A DNA stretch of 41,795 bases. It comes from Boseongicola sp. Lineage in GTDB: Bacteria > Pseudomonadota > Alphaproteobacteria > Rhodobacterales > Rhodobacteraceae. Location of the stretch: NCBI GenBank assembly GCA_028824715.1, contig JAPPCV010000072.1, positions 1-41,795 on the forward strand, in the 5' to 3' direction. Positions 26,340-36,132 of the stretch are shown here, piece after piece; position 1 is the stretch's first letter; every line of letters starts with the position of its first letter. The notes beneath the pieces were generated by a model. It was not told where the DNA came from and ran no database searches. It worked only from the letters and a program-made list of their open reading frames with translations. The position numbers and the translations under genes were made by a program.

Positions 26340-27983
26340 CTACACAAGCCTGCTTGTCTCAACGGCGGCCCTGATGAAGTCCGCGAACAGCGGATGCGGT
26401 TCAAACGGCTTTGACTTCAATTCCGGGTGAAACTGGACGCAGACGAACCACGGGTGATCAGCCATCTCGACGATCTCCGGCAGCCGACCGTCTGGACTCA
26501 TTCCGGAGAAGCAGAGCCCTGTCTCTTCAAGCTTGTCTCGATATCTTGTATCGATCTCGTAGCGATGCCGATGGCGCTCCTCGATCGTGGTGTTGCCGTA
26601 GATTTCCGCGACCCGCGTGCCTTCCTTTAGGTGTGCCGTGTAGGCGCCCAGCCGCATCGTCCCGCCCTTGTCGTCGCCGATCTCGCGTCTTGATACGTGG
26701 TTGCCCTGGACCCATTCCTTCAGGTGATAGACAACAGGCTCGAAGCGCGTCTTTCCGGCTTCATGGTCGAATTCCTCGGAGCCCGCCTCGGCAATGCCGG
26801 CAAGGTTGCGCGCAGCCTCAATGACCGCCATTTGCATGCCCAGGCAGATGCCGAAATACGGGATCTTCTTCTCCCGTGCGTGCCGGGTCGCCCGGATCAT
26901 GCCCTCGGTTCCACGCTCTCCGAAGCCTCCGGGAACCAGGATCGCGTGAAAGCCCTCGAGATGGGGCGCGGGTTCCTCCTTCTCCAACAATTCCGAATCG
27001 ATCCATTCGGCCTTCACGCGCGTGTGGACGGCCATGCCGCCATGGGTCAGCGCCTCGGCGATGGACTTGTAGGCATCTTCGAGCATCGTGTACTTCCCGA
27101 CGATCGCGACCTTGACTTCACCTTCCGCGTTGTTGAGCCGGTCCTTCACGTCATGCCAGCGATCCAGCTTGGGCATGGGCGCCGGCGCAATCCGGAATGC
27201 ATCAAGAACCGCCTGATCCAGACCGAGCTCGTGATACGCAAGCGGCGCCTCGTAGATCGACGCAAGGTCGTAGGCGGGTATCACGGCTTCCGGACGGACG
27301 TTGCAGAACAAGGCGATCTTTGCACGTTCCTTTTCCGGGATTTCCATTTTGGAGCGGCAGACAAGGACATCGGGCTGGAGCCCGATCGCACGGAGTTCCT
27401 TGACGCTGTGCTGCGTGGGCTTGGTCTTCAGTTCGCCCGTCACGGCGATGTAGGGCAGCAAGGTCAGGTGCATGAAGATGCATTCGTCGCGATCCTTGTC
27501 CTGTGCAAACTGGCGAATCGCCTCGAAGAACGGCAGACCTTCGATGTCGCCGACGGTGCCGCCAATTTCGCAGAGCATGAAATCCGTCTCGTCGTCTCCG
27601 ATGCTGATGAACTCCTTGATCTCGTCGGTGACGTGCGGAATCACCTGAATGGTCTTTCCGAGGTAGTCGCCGCGTCGTTCCTTTTCGAGGACGTTGGAAT
27701 AGATGCGGCCGGAGGAGACGGAATCGGTGCCACGGGCGTGAACGCCGGTGAAGCGCTCGTAATGGCCAAGATCAAGGTCCGTCTCGGCGCCATCGTCCGT
27801 GACGAACACTTCACCGTGCTCGAACGGACTCATCGTTCCGGGGTCCACGTTCAGGTAGGGGTCGAGTTTTCTGAGCCGAACCGAATATCCACGTGCTTGC
27901 AGCAGCGCCCCCAGCGCAGCGGACGCGAGCCCCTTTCCAAGCGACGACACAACGCCACCGGTGACAAAGACGAACCTCGCCAT
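26340..27983 (-). CDS. pyrG: CTP synthase
   Basis: Protein of 547 residues, the usual size. The N-terminal synthetase domain starts [25 protein letters not shown] (nucleotide loop) and has [22 protein letters not shown] and [18 protein letters not shown]. The C-terminal class I glutaminase domain carries [15 protein letters not shown] with the nucleophile Cys and FHPELKS with the catalytic His. It makes CTP from UTP, ATP and glutamine. The start at 27983 is chosen from the conserved beginning and the GGGGAG ribosome site just upstream; the frame is open for another 22 codons before it. Confidence 0.97.
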   Translation of the reverse strand: MARFVFVTGGVVSSLGKGLASAALGALLQARGYSVRLRKLDPYLNVDPGTMSPFEHGEVFVTDDGAETDLDLGHYERFTGVHARGTDSVSSGRIYSNVLEKERRGDYLGKTIQVIPHVTDEIKEFISIGDDETDFMLCEIGGTVGDIEGLPFFEAIRQFAQDKDRDECIFMHLTLLPYIAVTGELKTKPTQHSVKELRAIGLQPDVLVCRSKMEIPEKERAKIALFCNVRPEAVIPAYDLASIYEAPLAYHELGLDQAVLDAFRIAPAPMPKLDRWHDVKDRLNNAEGEVKVAIVGKYTMLEDAYKSIAEALTHGGMAVHTRVKAEWIDSELLEKEEPAPHLEGFHAILVPGGFGERGTEGMIRATRHAREKKIPYFGICLGMQMAVIEAARNLAGIAEAGSEEFDHEAGKTRFEPVVYHLKEWVQGNHVSRREIGDDKGGTMRLGAYTAHLKEGTRVAEIYGNTTIEERHRHRYEIDTRYRDKLEETGLCFSGMSPDGRLPEIVEMADHPWFVCVQFHPELKSKPFEPHPLFADFIRAAVETSRLV

Positions 27984-28362
27984 GTTGTCAGATACTCCCC
28001 GTGACCGCTCCCGGCCGCCCGATTCGTCCTTCGAATGACGCGGCATCACGGGGCTACACCGTTAAATGATTTGTGGCGGCTTGCCAAGTGGGTTACCCGC
28101 AATATCTTGAGAAAATTCCCGCAAATGGTCGAGGTCTTGTGGAATTTCGCCGCGACAGCGCCTGCCAAAGCCGCGTCATCAGGACAAGGAGTCACGCGAT
28201 TTCAGGGTGTTGGGCACCGTCATGATTTTCCAGACGCCGAGGATCGGCAGACCGGACCGCAGATGCATTGCCAAGCGCCGATCACGCGGAGACACGTTGG
28301 GCCAGCCATGGTCGTGCTCGCCGAATGGCGGTCCTCCGCGATCAGGGAGTCCTTGAGGTCTG
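27984..28362 (-). other. Spacer between secG and pyrG
   Basis: 379 bases, no gene. It should hold the pyrG promoter near the left end, in an AT-richer stretch around 28060-28140. No terminator with a T-run is visible behind secG. Confidence 0.4.
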
Positions 28363-28737
28363 CTACTCGTCCGCGCGGGGAAGGAGGCCGCCACCCGAGC
28401 CGCCGTCGTCAACGGGAGGCAGCAGCGAATCGGCTTCCGGAACTTCGCTCGGTCCCGCGCTTGTTTCGGGCGACGCAATGCCGAGACGGTCCAGCACGGA
28501 ACCGGTGGCCGAGTTCTGAGCGGCGATGATCGTCAGCGTAAGCGAGGTGATTATGAACGCGATTGCAAAGGCCCAGGTCACCTTGCCTAGCGCCGTTGCC
28601 GCGCCGCGTGATGTCACAAGCCCGCCGCCACCTCCGCCACCAAGGCCAAGACCGCCGCCTTCCGAGCGCTGCAGGAGCACAACGCCAATGAGACAGAGAG
28701 CGAGAATCAGGTGGACGATGAGTACGACGTTGTCCAT
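28363..28737 (-). CDS. secG: Preprotein translocase subunit SecG
   Basis: Protein of 124 residues. The first helix MDNVVLIVHLILALCLIGVVLLQ is followed by the conserved QRSEGGGLGLGGGGGG loop and a second helix VTWAFAIAFIITSLTLTII. The C-terminal tail is acidic and Gly/Pro rich, as in other alphaproteobacterial SecG proteins. It assists SecYE in moving proteins through the inner membrane. The start at 28737 is fixed by MDNVV; the frame is open upstream. In many relatives tpiA lies upstream, but here the next gene is an EamA transporter on the same strand. Confidence 0.93.
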   Translation of the reverse strand: MDNVVLIVHLILALCLIGVVLLQRSEGGGLGLGGGGGGGLVTSRGAATALGKVTWAFAIAFIITSLTLTIIAAQNSATGSVLDRLGIASPETSAGPSEVPEADSLLPPVDDGGSGGGLLPRADE

Positions 28738-28816
28738 GGCGAATGCGGCCCTGTTTGCGAGTGTGCGGTATCTATGCGAGCCAATGGGCCTTCGCAACCC
28801 CGCGCGTACCAGATGG

Positions 28817-29731
28817 TCAGTTTCCCAATTCCACGATCACTGCGCCCGCCGCGATCAAGGCCATCAAGGCGAGTCGCCGAGGTCCCACTTTTTCTCCAAG
28901 CATCAGCCAGCCGAAGAGGGCGGCAAACACGACGGAGGTTTCCCTGAGCACCGCGGCTTCGCCGACCTTGTCGAGCCGCGTTGCCAGCATGATGCCGCCA
29001 AAGGAGAAGTAGGCCACGAACGCTCCGAGCACTCCGAGGCGCAGTACTGGCGCGAATGGCTGGGGCAACTGCCCTTGACGCCACAAGAGGTACCCGAACG
29101 GAAAGGCAACTGCGTCGATCAGGAAGAACCACGCCAGGAACGTAAACGGGTTTGCGGTAGCGCGAATGACGTAGGCATCCCAAGTCGTGTAAAGCGCAAC
29201 GATGCCGCCGGTCATCAATGCAAGGCCTAGCGCTAGCGGCAACCTTGACCGATCGATCACGGTGTGGCGAAGGTTGTAGGCTGCAAGGCCAAGGATTCCA
29301 AATGTGAGGCAGGCGACACCAAGCCACTGGACCGACGTGAAGTGTTCGTTGAACAGGATGCCTGCCCCAACGACCGTGAATGCCGGGCTCGATCCCCGTA
29401 CGACCGGGTAGACTACTGTGTAGGCACCAACTGTGTAGGCGCTCGCCTGAGCGATCTTGTAACCGGTGTGCAGCACCCAGGCGATGCCAAAGAGCGGCCA
29501 AAGCTCGGGTTCGGGCATGGGAACGAGAAAGAGTGCGATCGGCAGCGCGATCAAGCCGTAGCAGCCATCAATCGCTGCGCGCATGGTCCATGGATCGGAA
29601 CGGGTCTTCTGAAGGGCTCCGAACAAGGCGTGAAGGAACGCGGCCTGCAATGCCAGGACGAGGGCTACCGTTCGGCCGACTTCCGTTCCCTCAATGGAGA
29701 TCAGCCACTCGCTCATCGCCTCGGGCCCCAT
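28817..29731 (-). CDS. EamA/DMT-family transporter
   Basis: Membrane protein of 304 residues with about ten hydrophobic segments arranged as two EamA repeats (the second ends GEAAVLRETSVVFAALFGWLMLGEKVGPRRLALMALIAAGAVIVELG, typical for the last three helices). These proteins export or import small metabolites such as amino acids; the substrate is unknown. It lies 40 bases behind ftsY on the same strand, and close to it in many Rhodobacterales (memory). The ATG at 29731 has AGGAC upstream; MSEWL at 29716 is an alternative start. Confidence 0.88.
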   Translation of the reverse strand: MGPEAMSEWLISIEGTEVGRTVALVLALQAAFLHALFGALQKTRSDPWTMRAAIDGCYGLIALPIALFLVPMPEPELWPLFGIAWVLHTGYKIAQASAYTVGAYTVVYPVVRGSSPAFTVVGAGILFNEHFTSVQWLGVACLTFGILGLAAYNLRHTVIDRSRLPLALGLALMTGGIVALYTTWDAYVIRATANPFTFLAWFFLIDAVAFPFGYLLWRQGQLPQPFAPVLRLGVLGAFVAYFSFGGIMLATRLDKVGEAAVLRETSVVFAALFGWLMLGEKVGPRRLALMALIAAGAVIVELGN

Positions 29732-29771
29732 CGCACGTCCTGCGCTATGCGATCCTGCAAGTACGGTGTCT

Positions 29772-30857
29772 TCACGCGTCGAGCCCGGTCAGGGCTGCGG
29801 CAAATTCTCGTGGATCGAATGGTGCCAGGTCGTCGATCTGCTCGCCAACCCCGATTGCGTGGATCGGCAGACCGAATCGGTCGGCCAGCGCGACTAGCAC
29901 GCCGCCTTTCGCGGTGCCGTCAAGCTTCGTCATGACAAGACCGGAAACATCCGCGACATCGCTAAATGTCTCGACCTGGGAAAGTGCGTTCTGTCCGGTC
30001 GTGGCGTCAAGCACCAGAAGCGTGTTGTGCGGCGCCTCCGGATCCCTCTTCCTGATGACGCGAACGATCTTGGCAAGTTCCTCCATTAGGTCGTTCCGGT
30101 TCTGGAGCCGACCCGCAGTGTCAATCATGAGAATGTCCGCCTGCTTCGATTCGGCGTATGCCATGGCCTCAAATGCCAGGCTTGCCGGATCCGAACCCTC
30201 CTGCGCGGTCAGAACGGGGACGCCGGCCCGCTGGCCCCAAATTTGCAGTTGCTCGACGGCGGCCGCCCGAAACGTGTCGCAGGCAGCGATCACCACAGAC
30301 TTCTCGGCATCCCGGAACTGGGAGGCGAGCTTGCCGATCGTCGTGGTCTTGCCTGAACCGTTGACGCCGGCCACCAGCACGACCTGCGGTCGCTTCGGGA
30401 AAATCGGCATCGGGCTCGCCACCGTCTCCATGATGCGGGCGATTTCGTCGGTCAGCAATTCCTTCAACTCCGCCGTAGAGAACTTCCGCCCGATTCGTCC
30501 TTCTGCCAAGTTGGCTGCGACGCGCATCGCCGTCTCTACGCCCATGTCTGATGCTATGAGCAACTCCTCGATTTGTTCTAGCATGCCGTCATCCAAGGCG
30601 CGCCGGACCACGGGCTTTGATGCGCCGCGACCCGGTGTTCGACCCGCGGATTCTATGCCCTCCGCGCCTTCCTGGATTTGTGAAGCGGCCGCCGTCGGTT
30701 CCAGTGCTGCGGTGTCGGCGGAATCCGATGGTAACGGTCCGCCCGCGACGGCGTCAGGAGCCGTGCCGACGCCATCCTCGATGATCGCGTCGAGGCCTTC
30801 GTCAAGTTTCGAGGACGACTTGAAGAGCCGTTCCTTCAGCTTTGCAAAAAACGCCAT
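29772..30857 (-). CDS. ftsY: Signal recognition particle receptor FtsY
   Basis: Protein of 361 residues. An acidic, Ala-rich N-terminal A-domain (about 1-85) is followed by the NG domain: N-part LDDGMLEQIEELLIASDMGVETA, then the GTPase motifs GVNGSGKTTTIGKLA, DTFRAAAVEQL, DTAGRLQNRNDLMEEL and TKLDGTAKGG. It receives ribosome-SRP complexes at the inner membrane. The start at 30857 gives MAFFAKLKERLFKSSSKLDEG, the usual beginning; two codons upstream is another ATG. Confidence 0.97.
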   Translation of the reverse strand: MAFFAKLKERLFKSSSKLDEGLDAIIEDGVGTAPDAVAGGPLPSDSADTAALEPTAAASQIQEGAEGIESAGRTPGRGASKPVVRRALDDGMLEQIEELLIASDMGVETAMRVAANLAEGRIGRKFSTAELKELLTDEIARIMETVASPMPIFPKRPQVVLVAGVNGSGKTTTIGKLASQFRDAEKSVVIAACDTFRAAAVEQLQIWGQRAGVPVLTAQEGSDPASLAFEAMAYAESKQADILMIDTAGRLQNRNDLMEELAKIVRVIRKRDPEAPHNTLLVLDATTGQNALSQVETFSDVADVSGLVMTKLDGTAKGGVLVALADRFGLPIHAIGVGEQIDDLAPFDPREFAAALTGLDA

Positions 30858-30910
30858 GCCCACGACCTAATCCCGGAAGGTCCAAGATGGAAGCCGGATC
30901 GTGACGATGG

Positions 30911-32458
30911 TCAGGATTGCGGGCTGCGATTGGTTCTTGCCCGCCCTGTTCCTGATTTTCTCGAAGCGCTTGTCGTGCCTGTGACCTTGATCCGCCCGTC
31001 CTGGAATTCGACTTCCAGCGATGGTGCGCGGCGGGCCTCGTCCGCCTTGGTCAGTACGGACTTGCCGCTTCGAACGATCGCGTAGCCACGCGCCAGCGTC
31101 GCCTTGTAGCCAAGACTGGTCCGCGTCCTTTCCAGTGCCTGAAGACGGCCAGCTTGCCTGGCCAGCCTGGCATTGACCGCCGTCACCATCCTCTGGCTGA
31201 TCCGGTCAAGGTCCCTCGTTTCCCGCCGGACCTGTTCCCGTGCGTGCCTGACACGAAGCCGGGCGACCAGCGCAGACAGGCGCGCGTTGTTGCGTTCGAC
31301 CGCGTGTCTGAAGCACGTTGCAAGGCTGCTCGCTCGGTGATCGAGCAACTGGCTCTCGCGATCCAGTCTGGACTTGAAGAGCGTTGGCCGAAGGCCCGCC
31401 GCCGCGCCGACGAGGTCGCCTCGCTTGCGACCCACCAAATGGCGGAGCCCCTTGGGCAGGGCATCGCTGGCCCGGTCGAGCCGCTGGCTAGGGTCGGCAA
31501 GGAGGCCTTCCGGATGCGGCAAATGGCGTGCAAGCGCTGTGATCCGTTGGCGCAACATGTCAATGCTGCGTGCCATGCCGCGTGACAGTCGCGCCTCGTT
31601 GCCGGTCACGTCCGCGAGCAATTCCGAACGGACCGGTACAGAAATCTCCGCTGCTGCAGTCGGCGTGGGCGCACGGCGGTCGGCAGCAAAGTCTATGAGC
31701 GTGGTGTCGGTTTCGTGGCCGACCGCAGAGACCAGCGGAATCTCCGATGCTGCAGCTGCGCGTGCAACAACCTCTTCATTGAAGCCCCAAAGATCCTCGA
31801 TCGAACCGCCACCACGAGCAACGATCAAAATGTCGGGGCGGGGTGGCGATCCGCCTGGTGAGAGCGCGTTGAATCCGGCAATGGCCTGCGCCACCTCCGG
31901 TGCGCAAGCGTCACCTTGCACGGCGACAGGCCAGACGACGACTTCCCGCGGGAAACGCTCTCGGAGCCTGTGCAGGATGTCCCGGATCACGACTCCCTGC
32001 GGCGACGTGATGACTCCAATGACGTTCGGCAGATATGGCAGGGGACTTTTGCGCGCCTTGTCGAAGAGGCCCTCGGCAGCGAGCTTTTTCTTGCGCCTTT
32101 CAAGCATCGCCATCAGTGCACCTTCACCGGCAACGACGATACGTTCGGCATTCAGGCTGAATCTCGACTGGAATCCGGAGGCGGTCATCTTGCCTTCGGC
32201 AATCACCTCCATGCCCTCCTCGGGCATCATTGTGAGCGCAGGCACCTGGCTCTTCCATGTCATGCACGAGAGCACGGATCGGTCGTCCTTGAGGTCGAAG
32301 TACAGATGACCTGACCGCGCCAGCACCACCCGGCCCACTTCGCCTCGGACGCGAACCCAGCCTAGTTCCGATTCCACGAGGCGCTTCACGCGACCCGCGA
32401 TCTCGCTCACGGTGAATTCGGGCGTGTTGTCGCCGGAAACTTCCTCGAATAGCTCCAT
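30911..32458 (-). CDS. xseA: Exodeoxyribonuclease VII large subunit
   Basis: Protein of 515 residues. An N-terminal OB-fold (FTVSEIAGRVKRLVESELGWVRVRGEV, SGHLYFDLKDD) is followed by the catalytic region with PNVIGVITSPQGVVIRDILHRL and DILIVARGGGSIEDLWGFNEEVVARA, HETDTTLIDFAADRRAPTPTAAAE, then a long coiled coil and the C-terminal GYAIVRSG domain. It degrades single-stranded DNA with XseB, which is not adjacent. The frame stays open for 1368 bases upstream into the antisense of purD, but the protein starts at MELFEEV (32458). Confidence 0.95.
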   Translation of the reverse strand: MELFEEVSGDNTPEFTVSEIAGRVKRLVESELGWVRVRGEVGRVVLARSGHLYFDLKDDRSVLSCMTWKSQVPALTMMPEEGMEVIAEGKMTASGFQSRFSLNAERIVVAGEGALMAMLERRKKKLAAEGLFDKARKSPLPYLPNVIGVITSPQGVVIRDILHRLRERFPREVVVWPVAVQGDACAPEVAQAIAGFNALSPGGSPPRPDILIVARGGGSIEDLWGFNEEVVARAAAASEIPLVSAVGHETDTTLIDFAADRRAPTPTAAAEISVPVRSELLADVTGNEARLSRGMARSIDMLRQRITALARHLPHPEGLLADPSQRLDRASDALPKGLRHLVGRKRGDLVGAAAGLRPTLFKSRLDRESQLLDHRASSLATCFRHAVERNNARLSALVARLRVRHAREQVRRETRDLDRISQRMVTAVNARLARQAGRLQALERTRTSLGYKATLARGYAIVRSGKSVLTKADEARRAPSLEVEFQDGRIKVTGTTSASRKSGTGRARTNRSPQS

Positions 32459-32536
32459 GCCGGTGTCCGCGCTCGTCTTGTGCTTCCCTCGGCGGGACCC
32501 TAGAACGCCACCCAACGAAGGGGAAGCGGAGCGGCG
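32459..32536. promoter_or_regulatory. Divergent promoter region between xseA and purD
   Basis: Only 78 bases separate the two opposite starts, so both promoters must lie here. GAAGGGGAAGCGGAG before the purD ATG contains its ribosome site. No distinct promoter boxes can be picked by eye. Confidence 0.4.
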
Positions 32537-33841
32537 ATGAATATTCTCATCCTTGGCGGCGGCGGTCGGGAACACGCGCTGGCCTGGGCGGTGATGCAGA
32601 ACCCGAAATGTGACCGGCTTATCGTCGCGCCGGGCAATGCGGGGATCGCCGCGATTGCCGAATGCGCCTCGCTCGACATCGAGGACGGGGCGCAAATGGT
32701 GGAATGCGCCGAGGCAAATTCGATTGACTTGGTGATCGTCGGGCCAGAGGCGCCATTGGCGTCTGGGGTGGCCGACGATTTTCGTTCCGCCGGATTCAGG
32801 GTCTTCGGCCCGTCGCGGGAGGCGGCGCGACTGGAGGCCTCGAAGCGGTTCGCCAAGGAAGTCTGTGACGCAGCCGGTGTTCCCACGGCGGCCTGGGCTC
32901 GATTCATCGAGCCGGCCCCGGCCAAGGCACACATTCGCGTGCAGGGCGCTCCTGTCGTAGTGAAGGCGGACGGGCTGGCGGCCGGCAAGGGAGTCGTTGT
33001 CGCCCAGAGCACGGCGGAAGCGGAAGCGGCCATTGACGACATGCTCGGCGGCGCGTTCGGTGCCGCTGGCGCCGAAGTGTTGATCGAGGAGTTCATGGGC
33101 GGCGAGGAGGCATCGTTCTTTGTGCTTTGTGACGGGACGGATGCCCTGCCTGTTGGCACGGCACAGGATCACAAGCGGGTGGGCGAGGGCGACACGGGAC
33201 CCAACACAGGCGGGATGGGCGCGTATTCGCCCGCGCCCGTGCTGGACGAATCCGTCGCCGCCCGCACGATGGAAGAGATCATCCGCCCGACACTTGCGGA
33301 GATGGCGTTGCGCGGCACTCCTTATCAGGGCGTGCTGTACGCGGGCCTCATGATTGAGGACGGCGCTCCGCGGCTGGTCGAGTACAACGTGAGGTTCGGT
33401 GACCCGGAATGCCAGGCACTGATGATGCGGCTCGGTGCGCAGGCCCTGGATCTCATGCAGGCCGTTGCGGAGGGCAGGCTTTCGGAAGCGAAAGTCAATT
33501 GGGCGGGGGACCATGCGATGACGGTCGTAGTGGCTGCCAAGGGCTATCCCGGCGCATATGAGAAAGGCAGCGTCATTGCCGGCCTTGAGGATTTTGTTGG
33601 CGATTCTCGCCAGATGGTGTTTCACGCTGGAACTTCGCGAACTGAGCAAGGAATCGTCTCGGCCGGTGGCCGGGTCCTGAACGCCACCGCTCGAGGCGCC
33701 AGCTTGCGGGAGGCCCGGGCCGCGGCCTATGCGCTGGTCGACAGGATCGGCTGGCCCGACGGAATGTACCGTCGTGACATCGGCTGGCGGGCATTTGGAC
33801 GAGAGGCGCCAAGCGGCGTGGCTCAAGCGCCGGGGCCGTGA
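32537..33841 (+). CDS. purD: Phosphoribosylamine-glycine ligase
   Basis: Protein of 434 residues. It begins MNILILGGGGREHALAWAV and has IVGPEAPLASGVADDFRSAG, PVVVKADGLAAGKGVVVA (ATP-grasp), LPVGTAQDHKRVGEGDTGPNTGGMGAYSP and LVEYNVRFGDPECQ, all conserved in PurD. It joins glycine to phosphoribosylamine in purine synthesis. The last residues (SGVAQAPGP) form a short tail. It is divergent from xseA. Confidence 0.97.
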   Translation: MNILILGGGGREHALAWAVMQNPKCDRLIVAPGNAGIAAIAECASLDIEDGAQMVECAEANSIDLVIVGPEAPLASGVADDFRSAGFRVFGPSREAARLEASKRFAKEVCDAAGVPTAAWARFIEPAPAKAHIRVQGAPVVVKADGLAAGKGVVVAQSTAEAEAAIDDMLGGAFGAAGAEVLIEEFMGGEEASFFVLCDGTDALPVGTAQDHKRVGEGDTGPNTGGMGAYSPAPVLDESVAARTMEEIIRPTLAEMALRGTPYQGVLYAGLMIEDGAPRLVEYNVRFGDPECQALMMRLGAQALDLMQAVAEGRLSEAKVNWAGDHAMTVVVAAKGYPGAYEKGSVIAGLEDFVGDSRQMVFHAGTSRTEQGIVSAGGRVLNATARGASLREARAAAYALVDRIGWPDGMYRRDIGWRAFGREAPSGVAQAPGP

Positions 33842-33933
33842 ATCCCGGGCGGGCGCATTCGCCTCGCTTGCGAAGCGCGCCGCTGTTCACGGCGGCGAGA
33901 CCTTGGGCATGAACCGCGCAGCAGAGGGACGAG

Positions 33934-34545
33934 ATGAGTGAGACAAAGCTGAATCCGGCGGTCAAGCAGGTGCTCGAACTGGGCCCGCCACTGTTGTTTT
34001 TCGTGGCTTATCTGTGGATGCGCGATGACACCTACGCCTTCGGAGGCACGGAGTATTCCGGGTTCATTGTGGCGGCTGGCCTCTTCGTGCCGATCCTGCT
34101 GGTCTCGATGGCGATTCTTTGGAAGCTGACAGGGCGCCTGAGCCGGATGCAGGTCTTCACCATCGTGATGGTGATCATCTTCGGCGGCCTCACGGTCTGG
34201 CTGAACGACGAGAGATTCTTCAAGGTCAAGACGACCCTGGTCTACGGGGTGCTCGCGGGCATTCTCGGGATCGGCATCTTGCAGGGCAGGTCTTACCTGG
34301 CCTGGGCAATGGCCGAATTCCTTCCCTTGACGGACGTGGGCTGGATGAAGCTCACCAGGCGTCTGACGGCCTTCTTTGCCGGACTGGCACTGGCCAACGA
34401 GATCGTCTGGCGAACGATGTCCACCGATGCCTGGGTCAAGATTGAGACGTTCGGATTTCCGATCGCGCTGTTCCTGTTCATCTGGCTCCAGATGCTGACC
34501 CTGCGGCACGACCTGGTCGAGGAAGAGGCGGGCGGGGAGGAATAG
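33934..34545 (+). CDS. yciB: Inner-membrane spanning protein YciB / septation protein A
   Basis: Protein of 203 residues with five or six membrane segments. FELGPPLLFFVAY-like LELGPPLLFFVAYLW, FGGLTVWLNDERFFKVKTTLVYGVLAGIL and AFFAGLALANEIVWRTMSTDAWVKIETFGFP are characteristic of the YciB/IspZ family, linked to cell envelope and division. GAGGGA precedes the ATG. In many alphaproteobacteria it lies near ftsY, as here. Confidence 0.93.
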   Translation: MSETKLNPAVKQVLELGPPLLFFVAYLWMRDDTYAFGGTEYSGFIVAAGLFVPILLVSMAILWKLTGRLSRMQVFTIVMVIIFGGLTVWLNDERFFKVKTTLVYGVLAGILGIGILQGRSYLAWAMAEFLPLTDVGWMKLTRRLTAFFAGLALANEIVWRTMSTDAWVKIETFGFPIALFLFIWLQMLTLRHDLVEEEAGGEE

Positions 34546-34632
34546 ACACGTCCGGGTGCGGCGCCTGGACCGTCGCGCGCGCCATCGGCCCGGGACGACA
34601 GGGCCAAGGGGTCGGCGCGGACACGGTGGATG

Positions 34633-35346
34633 TCACCCTTTCTGCTCAAAGAGAATCCTGTCAGACGCCTCCTTTTCCTCGGGGGACTGCTCACGGCTGC
34701 GCATTTCCTCCGCGACCGCCTTGCCCCTGATGACCGCCGGGCGGCTCCCTACCTCGTCCAGCCAGCGTGCAAAGTGGGGCTTGTCGTCGATCGCCTGTTC
34801 CTGCCCTTCCCAGTTTTGCGCCCACGGCCAGATGGCCATGTCGGCGATCGAGTAGTCGCCGGCGACGAACTGGTTGTCCTGCAGTCTGGTGTTGAGCACG
34901 CTGTAGAGTCTCCCGACTTCGTTCCTGTAGCGTTCCTGCGCATAGGGAAGGACTTGGGGCGGCGTGCGTTGCGGCGCGTATTTGAGGAAATGATGCGCTT
35001 GGCCCGCCATCGGGCCGACGCCGCCCATCTGCCACATCAGCCACTGGTCGATGACGACCCGGTCGCGATCCGAAGATCCGTAGAACTTTCCCGTCTTGCG
35101 GCCAAGATATTGCAGGATCGCGCCGGACTCGAATATCGAGATCGGGTGGCCATCAGGTCCGCCCGGATCCAGGATGGCAGGCATGCGGTTGTTGGGGGAG
35201 AGTTTGAGGAACTCCGGGTCGAACTGGTCGCCCCTGCCGATGTCCACAAGATGCAGCGTGTAGGCCAGGTCCATCTCCTCGAGGGCGATGGTGACCTTCC
35301 AGCCGTTCGGGGTCGGCCAGTAGTGGAGGTCTATCGAGTCGGGCAT
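34633..35346 (-). CDS. yfcG: Glutathione transferase, YfcG-like disulfide-bond oxidoreductase
   Basis: Protein of 237 residues. The thioredoxin-like N-terminal domain starts IDLHYWPTPNGWKVTIALEEM, with LSPNNRMPAILDP and SIFESGAILQYLGRKTGKF, and the helical C-terminal domain has WLMWQMGGVGPMAGQAHHF, ERYRNEVGRLYSVLNTRL and YSIADMAIWPW. This is the YfcG/YghU (Nu-class) pattern, which uses two glutathiones to reduce disulfides or peroxides. AAGGAAA lies before the ATG at 35346. It is convergent with yciB. Confidence 0.92.
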   Translation of the reverse strand: MPDSIDLHYWPTPNGWKVTIALEEMDLAYTLHLVDIGRGDQFDPEFLKLSPNNRMPAILDPGGPDGHPISIFESGAILQYLGRKTGKFYGSSDRDRVVIDQWLMWQMGGVGPMAGQAHHFLKYAPQRTPPQVLPYAQERYRNEVGRLYSVLNTRLQDNQFVAGDYSIADMAIWPWAQNWEGQEQAIDDKPHFARWLDEVGSRPAVIRGKAVAEEMRSREQSPEEKEASDRILFEQKG

Positions 35347-36132
35347 GCAGTTTCCTTCTTTGGGCCGCTGGGCGCTTCGGCACAAGGTGGCGCATTTTTG
35401 GTTGAGATCAAGCATCCATGTCTCGAGTCAAGCCCGGAATCAGTCCTTTGCGGCGGTTTCCCCGGGTGTCGGTTCCAACTTCCATTTGCCGCGGTGCCGA
35501 TGGCAATTTCGCCATTCCTTCGGGTGACCGCTGAGATGCTTCCGTAGCGTAGGTTCCCAAGTCGCACGCCGGTTGGTTGGCATCACCCGCCGTCGTGGCA
35601 TTGTGTGTCCCAACCGTGAACGCCTGTGTTCGGATGGTTGCACCAGGTGAACCATGCGCACCGATGCACAGAATCATCCTGGGCCGATGTCGAACTTGAT
35701 TCGTGCCTTGTCGCAATTCTCGGACAGTGTCGCAACAAGACTGGCATTCGTCGTCGGTTCGGAGGATCGCTCCGTCACGTTCCTTGGAAGTTCGGGTCGG
35801 CGTTTCAAGTCGGCAGAGCGCATCCGCGCGTTGGGGTTCCGGCGCGCATGCTTGCGGGATGTGTCCCTGGAAGCGTCGTCGCCCTTGCCTTGGCGAGAAT
35901 CCACCTGCCCGGCCGGCGAATCGGCACCGGCCTCGCGTATCGTGCGGTTCAAGCATCCACCGCATCCGACGACACTCTTGACCCCGCTCACGGGCACTAG
36001 TACGCAATGCTGCACGTGGCGATTTGTTCACCGGATTGCGGGCCACGAAAAAGACTCCGCTAAAGAGGTCTGGGACGATAACGCCCTCGACGCTCATGCA
36101 GTCCGGACCGGGATTGAACAGGAGGCGTTCCC
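35347..36132 (+). other. 786-base spacer before metZ
   Basis: Open frames exist on both strands but none has a recognisable domain. In related genomes other genes usually sit before metZ, so this may be decayed DNA. It ends with the metZ ribosome site. Confidence 0.4.
36120..36125 (+). promoter_or_regulatory. Ribosome binding site that decides the metZ start
   Basis: AGGAGG, a full match to the Shine-Dalgarno consensus, stands 7 bases before the ATT at 36133. An in-frame TGA at 36115 rules out any earlier start. From the next usual start codon, a GTG at 36166, it is 40 bases away. Confidence 0.7.

Noticed and set aside
26697-28004. Open frame of 435 codons opposite pyrG
   Set aside because: Antisense shadow of a clear CTP synthase gene.
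32459-33826. Upstream extension of xseA through purD
   Set aside because: The extension is antisense to purD; XseA begins at MELFEEV.
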